Below are positions 37,001-48,195 of a DNA stretch of 64,000 bases, piece by piece; the stretch's first letter is position 1; each line of letters opens with the position of its first letter. Source of the DNA: Puccinellia tenuiflora (lineage: Eukaryota; Streptophyta; Magnoliopsida; Poales; Poaceae); assembly GCA_012064385.1 (NCBI GenBank), contig QRDG01001981.1, forward strand, positions 1-64,000. Direction: 5' to 3'. Below the pieces are notes generated by a model. That model was given only the letters and a program-made list of their open reading frames with translations, was not told the DNA's origin and searched no databases. The position numbers and the translations under genes were made by a program.

Positions 37001-37249
37001 TTGGGCCTAATGATAGCGCACTACCCGGAGGCAGAAGCCTGGCGCGTTGCATCCGGCTTTCCTCTTGAAAAGGAGGACGGCACGCCGCTGGAAAATCTAG
37101 AGCGCAAGAAAATCCTTCACTCCGTCTCTGGCTATGCCAACAAAGTTGCCAATATGGTCTCCCTGACCACCATCTTCAAGGAAGTGCCCTGCCCGCCAAC
37201 TCCCGTCCAGTCTGATGATGACGATGAAGAAGCGGACAAATCTGCATAA
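34031..37249 (+). pseudogene. Antisense multi-exon gene of Tat-type Gypsy (Transposase_28-like, then coiled coil)
   Basis: Tat-lineage elements often carry a gene in antisense between integrase and 3' LTR; its role is unknown. Here the chosen start is MASSVPSS at 34031, after the TATA box. The first exon has a low-complexity N-terminus (Ala/Ser-rich, a run of acidic residues) and then a domain I recognise as Transposase_28 ('putative gypsy-type transposon'): GFSLPPAAFLIEILDHYGLQ, LLYISGFVAIFEGYLGI. GT-AG introns can be placed at 35236-35316, 35500-35575, 36060-36236, 36373-36439 and 36692-36764. Across the last four, the frame continues without a stop from about 35430 to the stop at 37249. 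The 3' exons encode a long charged coiled coil (RLRDKNTELKKLNQSTLTEL, DALREIQDRLDKRLDESVA) and an acidic C-terminus. Frame breaks near 34966 and 35430 damage the 5' part. Confidence 0.75.
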
Positions 37250-37783
37250 GCCGAACTTGCTCTTTTGAGCCGGCCATCCTGAAAATGTATATTAAGATGT
37301 AAATCTGTTCAAACAGTATGAAATGCTTGTAATCAACCAAGTCTTTTGCCGTGTTAATTCGGCTTGTCTATTCTGCAAGTTTACAATTTTTATGACTCAG
37401 TTTATTTTGGCCTTGACACCTTAGCCTTTAAGCGCAGGCAAACCTATTGCGAAGCAAACTTGCTGAGTAACATGGTACACAATGACCAATCTGTTTAGAC
37501 CCAGAACAAGTGCCGCCTTTCGGTGCCGAAAACGCTTTGAAGCAACCCGGCGCAAAAAGCTAGCAGACAAACAATAATTTGGCAAAACGTTGTTTTTTCA
37601 TCACCTTAAGGCGGATTCAACATGAAAGATAGTTTACCAACAAGCAACACAGGCAATTTTGGGTAAACAGATGATAGCAATAAGATCATTGGGAAATAAA
37701 GGATGGTACAGATTCTCGAATTTCACATGAGAGAAGCCAATTTTTATTTCATGATCACATTGACATGGTTACAATAGAATTTG
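37250..37783. other. Non-coding spacer between antisense gene and integrase
   Basis: No frame on either strand. The two genes converge here, so it should hold the 3' ends of both transcripts; I see no clear poly(A) signal beyond AT-rich patches. Confidence 0.5.
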
Positions 37784-38760
37784 CTAAGTGTAAAAAGGAC
37801 GTAGCTGAGCGATATTCCACGGACGTTTCGTCTCATCTAAGTCGTCATCTACATGCCTTTTCCTCTTACGACCTTTTTTCCTGGGATCTTTCTTTGAATC
37901 CCTTAAGTCGAGGAGATAATATGACCCGTTTTCCAGAACTTTACTGATAATAAAAGGTCCTTCCCATGGAGGGCATAATTTGTGCTGCCGGCTTTGCACA
38001 AGCCGAAGCACTAAGTCACCTTCTCGAAAAGATCAATTCTGCACCCTACGGCTTTGGTAGCGACGTAGATCTTGCTGATAGATGGCGGATCGTTGGAGAG
38101 CCAACTCTCTTTCTTCTTCGAGGATGTCTAAGCCGTCTTACCGTGCTTCTTCTGCGTCTTCTTCGACATAGGCTGCGGCTCGAGGCGAATCGTGGATCAT
38201 GTCGGTTGGGAGTACCGCTTCTGCACCATAGACCAGAAAGAAAGGGGTGAAGCCGGTTGATCTATTGTAGTAGTACGAATACTCCATAAAACCGCCAGCA
38301 ATTCCTCAACCCAAGCGCCGGCTGCTCGATGCAATGGGGTTTCGAGCCTTGGCTTAATACCTTGCAGAATAATGCTGTTAGTGCGCTCTACCTGTCCATT
38401 GGATTGCGGGTGTGCCACCGACGCCACGTCGAGCCGAATCTTTGATCAGCTGCAAAACTTCGATAGCTCACCGACGACAAAGTTTGTGCCATTATCAGTG
38501 ATAATGCTATGTGGTATGCCGAATTGAGTGGTTATCTCGACTATGAACTTTGTAGCTGTAGCTCCGTCGAGTTTCTTGATGGGCTTTGCCTCCACCCACT
38601 TTGTGAATTTGTCGACTGCCACCAGCAGGTGAGTTAAGCCTCCTCTTGCCGTCTTGAAAGGTCCCACCATGTCAAGCCCCCAGAACGCAAACGGCCAAGT
38701 AATAGGGATTGTCCGGAGCTCCTGAGCTGGCAAGTGAACCTGCTTTGCGTAGCACTGGCA
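37784..38760 (-). pseudogene. Integrase of Tat-type Gypsy (minus)
   Basis: Minus-strand core with FWGLDMVGPF (Asp), SIITDNGTNF (Asp) and SNGQVERTN (Glu): the full DDE set is present. The C-terminal domain includes CPPWEGPFIISKVLENGSYY and ends RPWNIAQLRPFYT at 37784. Frame changes occur near 38735, 38440 and about 38190-38010, so the protein would not be made intact. It follows directly on the archaeal-type RNase H. Confidence 0.88.
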
Positions 38761-40627
38761 TCCTTAGTCTTGACGATGTTGATAGCATCCTCCTTAGCCG
38801 TTAGCCAAAAGAATCCGTGCCGAAACGCCTTAGCGACCAACGCCTTTGCCGCCACGTGATGCCCACATTCGCCGGAGTGGCTTTCCTCAAGGATCTGCCG
38901 CCCTTCTTCTTTAGAGATGCATCTTTGGAAGATGCCGGATGTGCTCCGTTTGTAAAGCTGTCCGTCAATAATCGTGTACGCCTTTGCTCGGCGCTCAATT
39001 TGACGGCTCAACACCTCGTCGTCCTTGGGCAGTTTCTTATTAATCAGGAAATCAATGTAGGGCGTGGTCCAATCTGGGGTTACCAAGCACACTTGAACTG
39101 ATTCTGCCGACAAGGGATAATCTTCATCGCTGTCTTTGATGGACGGCTTATGTAGATGGTGGAGAAATACATCTGGGGGCACTGCCTTTTGCCTGGAGCC
39201 TATTCTGGCCAAGGCGTCAGCAGCTTCATTGTCATCTCGGGAGATATGCCAGACCTCTAAGCCGGCAAAGCATCTGCCGAATTCATCGACTGTTCTCCTG
39301 TATTTCGCCATTGTGGGACTTTTCGTGTCGCCATAGCAAAGAATGCGCTTCACTCCCAACTCCTTAGCCATATGAAGGCCATGGAGGAGAGCCTCATACT
39401 CTGCTACATTGTTGGTGGCGTTGAAGTGGATTCGGAGCACGTAATTGAGCTTATCACCCTTAGGCGACTTTAGCACTACTCTAGCCCCCGAGCCTTCCTT
39501 TATCTTTGAGCCATCGAAGTGCATTATCCAGTACTGAGAATCCGGCAAAGGTGTGCTCTCCATCGCCTCTGTCCAATCTGCAACAAAGTCGGGTAGAACT
39601 TGGGATTTGATGGCGGTCCTTGGCTTATACTAGATGTCAAAGGCTGCTAACTCGATGCCCCATTTGGCGACTCGGCCCGTTGCGTCGGCATGGTTGATGA
39701 TGTCCTTTAGTGGAGCCTTGCTGACCACCGTGATTGTGTGATCCTGGAAATAATGCCGTAGCTTTCTGGCGGCAAAGAATACACCATAGGCTAACTTCTG
39801 GTAGTGAGGGTAGCATTGCTTTGAATCTGAGAACACCTCGCTAATGAAATAGACAGGGCGCTGATCCGGCCATTGTTTCCCTTCCTCCAGGCGCTCCACT
39901 ACAATGACGACACTTATCATGAAATTCGTGGCCGACATGTAGAGGAGAAGCAGCCTTTTTCCCTCGGAGCTGCTAAGATTGGAGCATGCGTTAATGTATA
40001 CTTCAGCTGTGCCAAAGCTGCCTCTGCTTCCTCTGTCCAAACAAAATTGTCCGACTTCTTGAGGAGCTTGTATAATGGCAATGCTTTGAAACCAAGCCGG
40101 CTAATGAATCGGCTTACAGCCGCGGCGGAACCCGTAAGCCGCTGTATGTATTTTAGACGAGTCGGCCTCTCGATGTTCTGAATCGCCTTTATCTTTTCGG
40201 GGTTAACTTCAATTCCTCTTTGAGAAATCATGAAGCCCAGAAGCTTGCCTGCGGGTACTCCGAAGACGCATTTTGCCGGATTAAGCTTCATCTGGTACTC
40301 CCTTAGATTTGAAAAGGTTTCCGACAGATCGGCGATAAGATCGCCACGCTTCTTCGACATGACCGCTATGTCGTCGACGTAGACGTGAACATTGTGGCCA
40401 ATTTGCTTGTCCAAACACCGCTGCATACACCTTTGGTAAGTAGCACCGGCATTCTTTAAGCCAAAAGGCATTGTGACATAGCAGTAATTGCCATATGGCG
40501 TAGTGAAAGATGTCTTGACTTGATCTGACTCTTTCATCTTAATCTGATGGTAACCCGAATAAGCGTCCAGAAAACATAGTATCTCTGAGCCGGCAGTTGA
40601 ATCAATGACCTGATCGATACGCGGTAG
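38761..40627 (-). pseudogene. Reverse transcriptase (second part), RNase H and archaeal-type RNase H of Tat-type Gypsy
   Basis: Minus-strand: ILCFLDAYSGYHQIKMKESD, FGLKNAGATYQRCMQRCL and the catalytic box VYVDDIAVMSKK (about 40355-40390), with both aspartates intact. RNase H follows after a single frame change near 39960 (QRPVYFISEVFSDSK, LAYGVFFAARKLRHYF). One nonsense codon at about 39632 precedes the second RNase H (YWIMHFDGSKIKEGSGARVV, NNVAEYEALLHGLHMAKELG, ISRDDNEAADALARIG). HSGECGHHVAAK begins the integrase zinc region. The first part of the reverse transcriptase lies beyond the CACTA insertion. Confidence 0.9.
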
Positions 40628-41971
40628 CACTAGTAGGAAATAGCTTATAGACAGAAGCCTATTCTGTGGCGCACCAATTTTCGTGCGCCACAGAAATATG
40701 TTTCTGTGGCGCACCAAGCACGGTGCGCCACAGAAAGTCGTCTTGGGGGGACTGGTGAATTTTGTAAAAAAAAAATCTGTGGCGCACCTGGATTGGTGCG
40801 CCACAGAAAGGTGACATTCTGTGGCGCACCAAGCTTGGTGAGCCACAGAATTTTTTTCTTCGGATCACCCCCCCCCCCCCCCTGTGGATCGCCGTAAAAT
40901 AAAATGATAAAAATTCAATAAATAAAATCCTTTGCGATGTAGTTAGGTATGAGTGTCTAGTAGGTCTAGAAATTTTGAAATATGAATTTTGACCTTTTTT
41001 GCAACAAATGAAAAAAAAATCTTATAACGGCCATAACTTTTGCATACGACGTCGAAAAAATGCAAATAATACCTTAAAAAAACTAGAGAAAATTTCGGAT
41101 TCGATGGCAAACCAAAAAAAAGTTATGGCCAACAGAAGAATTTTCCCAGCAAAATCAAAAAAAAAAATCCAAAAAAGGGAAAAAAATTCTGTGGCGCATG
41201 TGCCAAGGATGCGCCACAGAAATATTGGGCGGGATTCGAAATTTTGAATCCCGCCAGACCCCTTCTCCCTCTCTTTTCCCTTTTCTCCTTCTCTCCTCCA
41301 CTTCTCCCTCCACTTCTCCTCTTCCTTTCTCCTCTTCCCTTCTCCTCTACACTTCTCTCCCCTTCTCCTCCCTCCTCCATCTCTTCTCCTCTCCTCCACA
41401 TCTTCTCTACTCCTCCTCCACCTCCACCTCCACCTCCACCTCCGACGACCTCCTCCACAACTCCGGCGACCTCCACAACTCCGGCGACCACCTCCACAAC
41501 CCCGGCGACCTCAACCTCCGGTGACCTCCTCCTCCACCCCGGCGACCTCCACCTCCACTCCGGCGACCTCCTCCTCCACTCCGGCGACCTCCTCCTCCAC
41601 CTCCGGCGAACTCCGGCGACCACCATCCTCCACCAACCTCCGGCGACTCCCTCCTCCACCCATCTACGGCCTCCAAAAAAACGAAACGAAATTCCGGCGA
41701 CCAGATCTAGATCTGGCCAGATCCAGATCTAGATCTGGCCTCCCTTTTTTTTTGAAATTCAAAAAAATTCTGTGGCGCATGGTAAGAGGGGTGCGCCACA
41801 GAAATATTTCGGTGGCGCACGGTGGGTGGGTGCGCCACAAAAATATTTCTGTGGCGCATGGAGGAGGTGCGCCACAGAATAAATTTTAGTGGCGAGATGT
41901 CTGTGGCGCACCCAAGGTGCACCACAGAATGTCAAAAAGGTGCGCCACTGATAGCCTTTTTCCTACTAGTG
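40628..41971. mobile_element. Non-autonomous CACTA element, TSD TAG
   Basis: A 1344-bp element with ends CACTAGTAGGAAATAGC and, inverted, CACTAGTAGGAAAAAGG. Perfect 3-bp duplications TAG are at 40625-40627 and 41972-41974. Subterminal arrays of TGTGGCGCAC and its complement occupy 40670-40860 and 41190-41220/41770-41955. The interior has a C-run (40868-40884), a pyrimidine-only tract (about 41260-41420) and repeated CTCCGGCGACCTCC units (41430-41650). It encodes no transposase. Open frames across the repeats are low-complexity Ser/Thr/Pro artefacts. It interrupts the Gypsy reverse transcriptase between DPFAL and PRIDQVID. Confidence 0.93.
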
Positions 41972-42940
41972 TAGGGCAAACGGATCCTTAGGGCAGGCTT
42001 TGTTTAAGCCAGTGAAATCAATGCACATACGTAGCTCAGAGGTGTTTTTCTTTGGAACAAGCACGGGATTTGCCAACCAATCAGTGTGGACAACTTCACA
42101 GATGAATTTGGCGGCAGTGAGCCTTAGGATCTCTTTTCCAACCGCCTTGCGCTTCTCAGTTCCGAGCCGGCGGAGGCCTTGTTTGACCGGCTTAGCGTCT
42201 TTGTTGACTTTTGAGAAGTGCTCGGCAAGTTTCCTCGGGACACCTGGCATGTCGGACGACGACCAAGCAAAGATATCCCGGTTCTCATGGAGAAACTTGA
42301 CGAGCTCGCCTTCCTATTTGTTGTCGAGACAGGCACCGATGATGGCCTCCTTTGTCGGATCATCCTTTGAGAGCTTGATTTTCTTGGTGTAATCCTTTGG
42401 CTTGAAGCTCGAGTCAACCTTAGAGGACGGCTTTTCAGTTGCCGGCATCTCATCGGGACCCATTGTCTTCTTGAGATCCTCCAATTCTTCCTTGCAGATT
42501 TCTTCTTCAGCATGGACGGCATTGGCGGCCTCACACTCCTTGGCTTTCTTGAAGTCTCCTTTGACTGTGATGATTCCATTGGGTCCCGGCATTTTCAGCT
42601 TGCTATAGATGTAGCAGGGCCGAGCCATAAATTTGGCGAAAGCCGGATGTCCAAAGATTGCATGATATGCACTTTTAAAGGGAACCACCTCAAAAGAGAC
42701 GTCTTCGGTTCGGAAATTATCCGTGCCTCCAAAGGTGACTTTCAGGGTGATCCTTCCCATTGAGGAAGCTTGTCGTCTCGGCACAATCCCATGAAACTTC
42801 ACATTGCTGTGGCTGAGTTGTGACTCGGAGAGACGCATTCTCTTCAATGTTGTGGCGTAGAGTATGTTGATGCTGCTCCCACCGTCCATAAGCACCTTTG
42901 TCAACTTGTATTTGTCGACTATAGGGCTGACAACTAAAGC
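41972..42940 (-). pseudogene. Protease and start of reverse transcriptase of Tat-type Gypsy (minus)
   Basis: Protease active site KVLMDGGSSINILY (about 42863-42904) and the later block YHAIFGHPAFAKF fit the Tat aspartic protease. After a linker the reverse transcriptase begins: WLANPVLVPKKNTSELRMCI, DFTGLNKACPKDPFAL. A single in-frame stop at 42314-42316 separates the two; otherwise the frame is continuous with gag. Confidence 0.87.
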
Positions 42941-45850
42941 TTAGGTGCGTGTTGAAGGAACTCTGTCCGGGTGATCGCTGCGATCCCATGTGATGGGAAC
43001 GTCAGACCAATCCAAATACTGAGGAACTGCAGGTACCGTAGCATTGAGTTCTCGCCAAGCCGCCTTTTCCTTGCGAGAGGAATCTGTTGCCAGATTGACG
43101 ATGAGGCTTTCGGCGTGCTTAGGAAATTTACTGCCTTTTCCGTCTTTGGAGGCTGCGTCATCTGACTCTGAGGCAATGTCCTCCTTGTCTTTGTCATCCT
43201 TCCTAGACTTGCGCTTGTTCCTTGACTTGCCGGCTTTGGGATCTTTGGCAATGTCGCGATTGATGTGACATTGCTGGAGCGTGTGGGAGCTCGTTCCATC
43301 CGGCCTCAGATGATGGACACAGGGGTTGTGCTTGATGTCGTCATACTTCACCGCTGGCGGTCGGGATGATTGGTTGTTTGCCGGCTTCTTGCCCTGCCAC
43401 TTGGTATTGCTTGAGCCGCCCTTACCAAAGGCAGCAGCAACCTCGTGAGAAGGGCCGGCTTGGTCTTCAACTTTCTTTTTCCCGGACTCGCGTCGGCGGG
43501 TTTCACTGTCTTCCCTGTTGTCATCGTCAGCAGCGGTGTATTTGTTAGCACAAGCAAGCAAGCCCCCCAAGGTTTCCGACTCATCGCTATAGATCATGAA
43601 GCGAAAAGTTGTCCCTTTCCTAAGAGATTGCTTGAAGGCATGGATCGCCTGAGTTTCTGAGACGCCTTCTCAAGCGTTTTTTATTTCACTCCATCGTGAG
43701 ACGAACTCACGACTAGACTCGTTCTTTTGCTGCACACACCGCTGCAAGTCGAAAATCGACTTCGGGCGCTTATATGTGCCCTGGAAGTGCTGAATAAAGA
43801 CGCGCTTCATGTCACTCCAGGTGTGAACTGTCCTTTCCGGCAAACCTTCAATCCACATACGTGCCGTCCCGGTTAACATCAGGGGCAAAAATCGTACTGC
43901 GGAGTCGGCGCTGCCTTGATATATGTCGCAGGCACTGACGTAATCTGAGAGCCAGGTCTCAGGATTAGCCGTAGCACTGTACTTCTCCACCATCTTTGTT
44001 ACATTCGACAAAGTGGGAGGTAGTATTTGCTCTCTGATGGTTCTGCCAAAACACTTGGGGCCGAGGTATTGGGCATCTCTGGCCGGCTTCCTCTCCTCGA
44101 TTAGGCTTCGAACATCATTGGCTGATGGCGGTTTTCCAACCGACTTTTCTTGCCTTGGTTCTTCCCTGTGATGGCTTTGGCTCACCCTACTCGCGTTATG
44201 CGGGGGGCTTGGAGTCCTTTGCCGTCGTGGAGGGGGTATGTACTTGGAGGGTTTATCTCCCTCTTTGCGCGGTGGAGGCGGCGGTGGAGGTGGCATATGA
44301 TTTCTGTTACCCTCCCTTCGAGGTGGATTTTCCCCCTCACGTCGTCCCTCCTGACGGGATGGTGCCGCCTTTTCTTTGCGAGGGTCCTCCTTTCGCTCCC
44401 GGCTCCGATGCTCTTCCCGGCTTCGACCAGCTTCACGATGGCGTGAAGAACCTGTCCGGGATTCCGCGCCTCTAGGCTGGTTGTCCTTTGGGTCCTTGTT
44501 GCCACCTTTGTTGTGGCTGCTTGAGCCGGCCGGGTCATCGTCTGGGTTTGCAGGTGCAACAGCCAGTGGTTTCTTGGCCGTCGAGTTGCAAAGACGAGAG
44601 TCGTCAACAAGCCGTCCATACTTTACTTGCAAGTCGTTTTGCTGCTGTTGTGCAACCTCCAGTAGATAAGCCGAATATTTGAGGCGAGCGTCACGGTCCA
44701 ACGATTTGTCGAACATGACCTCCTGGGCTGCCTCCATGTTTTTGGCTGGGGTGTTGAAGTAACACAAATTAGTCACCGGGTCACGCCGGTGGTGGTACTT
44801 TCTCCATACTGAATTAACATGGTCGGCTTCCCACTTGCTGCGGAAATCCAACCTCTAATGCAGATTCTTGTCGCGAGCCGGACGGAAGACATAGTTGGCC
44901 CCCTTTTCTCTCTGCTTCCGGATGAAATCCATTTCCTTGTTTATGATCTCAACCTCGCGCTCCGCTATCTGAGCTGCATGCTCTTCCAGCTCGGCGTGGC
45001 GCTTTTCCATGTCGGCTAGCGATGCGTTTGGAGGAAGTGGAGTTAGCAGTTGTTTGTATTTTGCCATCCTTTCTTCGTGCTCCTTCTCTGCTGCTTCGCC
45101 GGCCATAGCGTCAATTATGTCTCCTGCAACCGGCAATCTACCAGTTCCCTTCATTGGAGCCAGCGGTGGCACAAAATCCACCTTAAGATTTCCGGCTTCT
45201 GGAGTTTTTTCTTCGCCATTGGCGGCTTTCGAGGTATTGGGGTCGTCCCTAGGACTAGGGACGTCACCCATCAAGACCTCGGCAGGGCGTCCTAAGCAGG
45301 ATGCAACTTTCCAACTAAAATCGTCGGATTCTCCTTCAGATTCGAGGTCCTGCTCCATATGGGCAGTGTCCCCTGATCCGGCTTCTGACTCAGCCCCGGC
45401 CTGCAAAGCAGGAAGGATAGACTCAGGTTCTGTCATCGACTCGTTAGAGCCGGATTCTCCTAAGATGCCGACAAAGTGGAAGTCCGGCGCCGCCATGTTG
45501 GAACTTGCGTCGTCTTCCGAATCTTCATCGTCAGCGTCGAAAGCCAGATCCAGATCGGCGATCTCCTCAGAGTCCAGATCCGATCCTTCATTGAAGTTGA
45601 TTGGGTGGGTGGCGGGCATGCTCGAGGTGAAGTCGAGATCGTCCAAAGCCTGGGCGGTGAAGCCAACGAAGATGTCGAAGCCGCCGACAGAAACCGTAGA
45701 CCAGCCGGCGGGATCCTCCTTTGCCGGTGTCCAAAAGCCATCGTTGAAGACGTGGCCAGCTCCTGTCTCATCGAAGTAGCTCACCAAGCCTACCGCGATG
45801 GTGTTGCCGACTCCGCCCGTAGATCCCAGACGGAACGAAACCCCGGACAT
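42941..45850 (-). pseudogene. Gag of Tat-type Gypsy (minus)
   Basis: Start MSGVSFRLG at 45850, 6 bases inside the leader beyond the primer site. An acidic N-terminal half (45850-44858) is followed by a basic, Arg/Pro-rich linker with a poly-Pro run. The gag core is at 43670-44170: PETWLSDYVSACDIYQGS, MLTGTARMWIEGLPERTVHT, FDLQRCVQQKNESSREFVSR. The C-terminal part has a zinc-finger-like CVHHLRPDGTSSHTLQQC (about 43273-43330). The whole stretch is one frame with nonsense codons at 44855-44857 (TAG), 43670-43672 (TGA) and 42941-42943 (TAA). This is light damage for an element of this size. Confidence 0.88.
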
Positions 45851-45856
45851 CTCTTG

Positions 45857-46394
45857 CCCCACGGTGGGCGCCAACTGTCGTGGTATTGTCGAATCTAGCC
45901 GCGGCAGGGGTGCCATCGAGCTAGGTAGAGAGAGGGGTTTAGGAGACATGGGATGTTCCGGCGATGGGATGACAAAGGGTTTACCCAGCTTCAGATCTCG
46001 CAACGGTGGCGAAACCCTACGTTCTGCTATAATTCACTATAAGGCAATATGCGCCGATTACAATGAAAGGTGTCTAGGGCTTCTGAAAGTATTGCCCTAA
46101 GGCGTCCCGTAGGCCGGCTTATAAAGGCGTCCGGTCCTAGGGCTTACAGGAGGAAACCTAACCGACTAAGTCACAGAGTTCTTCTCTAACCTGGCTTGGG
46201 CTCCGCCTTGTGGGCCAAGTCTTCCTCAATGCGGGCCGGCTTCTGGAACCGTCCCTTAGCCGGATGGGCCTCTTGCGCTTCGTCGCACTGGGCTGCCCGG
46301 TAAGCCAGAATTCATCTTACCAACACTATGGACCACCCTGGTACGCTGGTTTTAGTCTCCTTCGTGAAGGTGCCTGTTCGGCATAACCCCAACA
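45857..46394 (-). repeat. 5' LTR and primer site of Tat-type Gypsy (minus)
   Basis: LTR 45876-46394 (minus-strand TGTTGGGGTTATGCCG...CCACGACA). It is followed by the primer site TTGGCGCCCACCGTGGGG (complement within 45857-45875), which is typical of Tat-lineage Gypsy elements. The right end is directly followed by TTTTC and the resumed chromovirus integrase. Confidence 0.92.
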
Positions 46395-46399
46395 TTTTC

Positions 46400-47160
46400 C
46401 ACTGCTTTCTTAATTCCTGTCTAGTGAAACAGTTTGTGTAGCCTCTGATAGCTAGCCTGAAATCCAGAGTGGCCTCCAATTGGTGATGCATGGAAGGCCT
46501 CAATTAACTTTTTCTGGAGTCCACTATTTGCTCCAATCGAAATCTTGTTCTTGTAACGAATGATGCCATTAACCAAAGAGAAGTCTGGCACAGCATTGGG
46601 TGTGACTGCCAATTGCTGGAGCAATTCTTGATCTTCACTATCCACCACATAAGAATTGAGCACTTCCTGCAACAACACTGGCTGGGCAGTAGAAATAGCT
46701 TGTAAGACAAATACATGCCCTACCCTGGACAAGGCATCAGCTGCTTTATTGTCTACCCCTTTCTTGTATTAGAATTTAAATTGCAAACCCACTAATTTTG
46801 TCATGGCTTTCTTCTGTAAATCTGAACTGAGTACCTGGTCCTCTAGATGACAAAGGCTTTTGTGGTCAGTTTTGATCACAAAAGGACCTCTGGATATATA
46901 TGACCTCCACCTGTCAACAGCCATCATGATTGCAAGAAATTCCTTTTCATAAATTGATAGTTTCTTGTTGTTTTGTCCTAAAGCTTTGCTGTAAAAAGCC
47001 ACAGGGTGTCCATTCTGACTGAGCACAACACCAATGCCAGAATGGCATGCATCAGTTTCAATGCAAAATGGTTGTGAGAAATGCGTAAATACCAATACTG
47101 GGGTGGACATCATGGCCTATTTCAGTGCCTCAAATGCCACTTATGCCTCAGCAGTCCATT
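46400..47160 (-). pseudogene. Chromovirus RNase H and integrase N-terminus (5' half of split gene)
   Basis: RNase H: FCIETDACHSGIGVVLSQNG, HPVAFYSKALG, LAIMMAVDRWRSYI, IKTDHKSL. After an in-frame stop near 46769 the linker ADALSRVGHVF leads to the integrase zinc histidines (SPIGGHSGFQASYQRLHKLF). A stop follows at about 46421, just before the Tat-type insertion. Chromovirus type is inferred from the chromodomain in the other half. Confidence 0.87.
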
Positions 47161-48195
47161 GGAATGCGTGTTTCTTGAACAAATCTGTTAATGGCTATGC
47201 AATTATGCCATAATTCCTGTAATACCCTGTGAAGCCCAAAATTCCCCTCAACTCGGTCAGGTTGGTAGGTGTGGGCCAATTTGCCATTGCTGATATCTTG
47301 TTAGGATCTGTGGCCACCCCTTTATCTGAAATGATATGCCCCACATATTCCAGTTGAGACTGGGCAAAGGTGCACTTACTTCTTTTAGCAAAGAGCTTGT
47401 TTCTGCACAAAATCTGTAATACCTCTGCCAGATGTTTAGCATGGGACTCCAGATCTTTGCTGTAGACTAGTATGTCATCCATGAATAGCAACACATACTT
47501 CCTGACACACTGAGAAAATACAGGGTTCATTAGGCACTGGAATGTGGCCAGCGCATTTGTCAGGCCAAAAGGCATGACCCTGAACTGAAACTGCCCATGG
47601 TGGTTCTTGAAAGCTGTCTTAGCTTCATCTTCTTCCCTCATCTGGATTTGGTGGTATCCAGACCTCAAATCTAATTTGGAGAACCATTTAGTGCCAGCCA
47701 ATTCATCCAACAATTCATCTATAATGGGCAAAGGAAATCTGCTTTTCACTGTAACATTGTTGAGCCTCCTATAGCCCACACAGAATCTCCAGGTGCCATC
47801 CTTCTTTTTAACCAGCAAAACTGGAGATGCAAAGGGTGACATGCTCTGTGTGACTAGACCTGCTGCAATCATTTCGTTTACTTGTCTTTCTATCTCGTCC
47901 TTCTGTAGTGGTGAATATCTGTAAGGTTTAGAATTTACTGGGGTGCTATCTGGCAATAAGGATATTGCATGATCAAAGGCTCTATGAGGGGGCAACTCTC
48001 TTGTGGGTCTTGAAACACGTCTTGGTATTGATCCAATGTGGTTTGAATAATCTGGGGCAGTGCAGTCTCACCTCCATCTTTAGTAAAAGAAACCACAGCA
48101 GTAGCCCATATGTCATTTCCTTTATACGATTTCTCCACTTGTTCCACTGAAATCTCTAGCAGTTTGCTAGTGGTACTGTCTGTCAGTCCTTGCAA
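47161..48195 (-). pseudogene. Chromovirus reverse transcriptase
   Basis: A continuous frame from 47995 to 47195: NSKPYRYSPLQKDEIERQVN, SPVLLVKKKDGTWRFCVGYR, WFSKLDLRSGYHQIQM, MPFGLTNALATFQCLMN. The catalytic box is FMDDILVYSK, with both aspartates kept. The thumb segment YVGHIISDKGVATDP follows. The link to protease (48195-47935, DQYQDVFQDP) is in a different frame, with a break near 48000. A stop near 47195 (GIIA*) ends the frame before the RNase H linker. Confidence 0.9.

Larger units (their letters stand above)
33014..46394 (-). mobile_element. Complete Tat-type Gypsy with spliced antisense gene, TSD TTTTG/TTTTC
   Basis: A 13.4-kb element inserted in the chromovirus integrase. Order on the minus strand: 5' LTR (45876-46394), primer site, gag, protease, reverse transcriptase, RNase H, archaeal-type RNase H, integrase, an antisense gene on the plus strand, purine tract, 3' LTR (33014-33532). 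Target copies TTTTG (33009-33013) and TTTTC (46395-46399) match at 4 of 5 bases. From gag start to the first part of reverse transcriptase everything is in one frame interrupted by only four nonsense codons. Beyond it there are a few frameshifts. The two 519-bp LTRs differ at about 20 positions by eye. Confidence 0.93.

Noticed and set aside
41123..41889. Repetitive Ser/Thr/Pro or Gly/Arg/Trp proteins up to 178 codons
   Set aside because: Translations of simple repeats inside the non-autonomous CACTA, open in several frames on both strands.
45009..45898. 256-, 81- and 140-codon open frames on the plus strand
   Set aside because: Shadows of the minus-strand gag gene in complementary frames; unlike the antisense gene at 34031-37249 they have no promoter, introns or domain.
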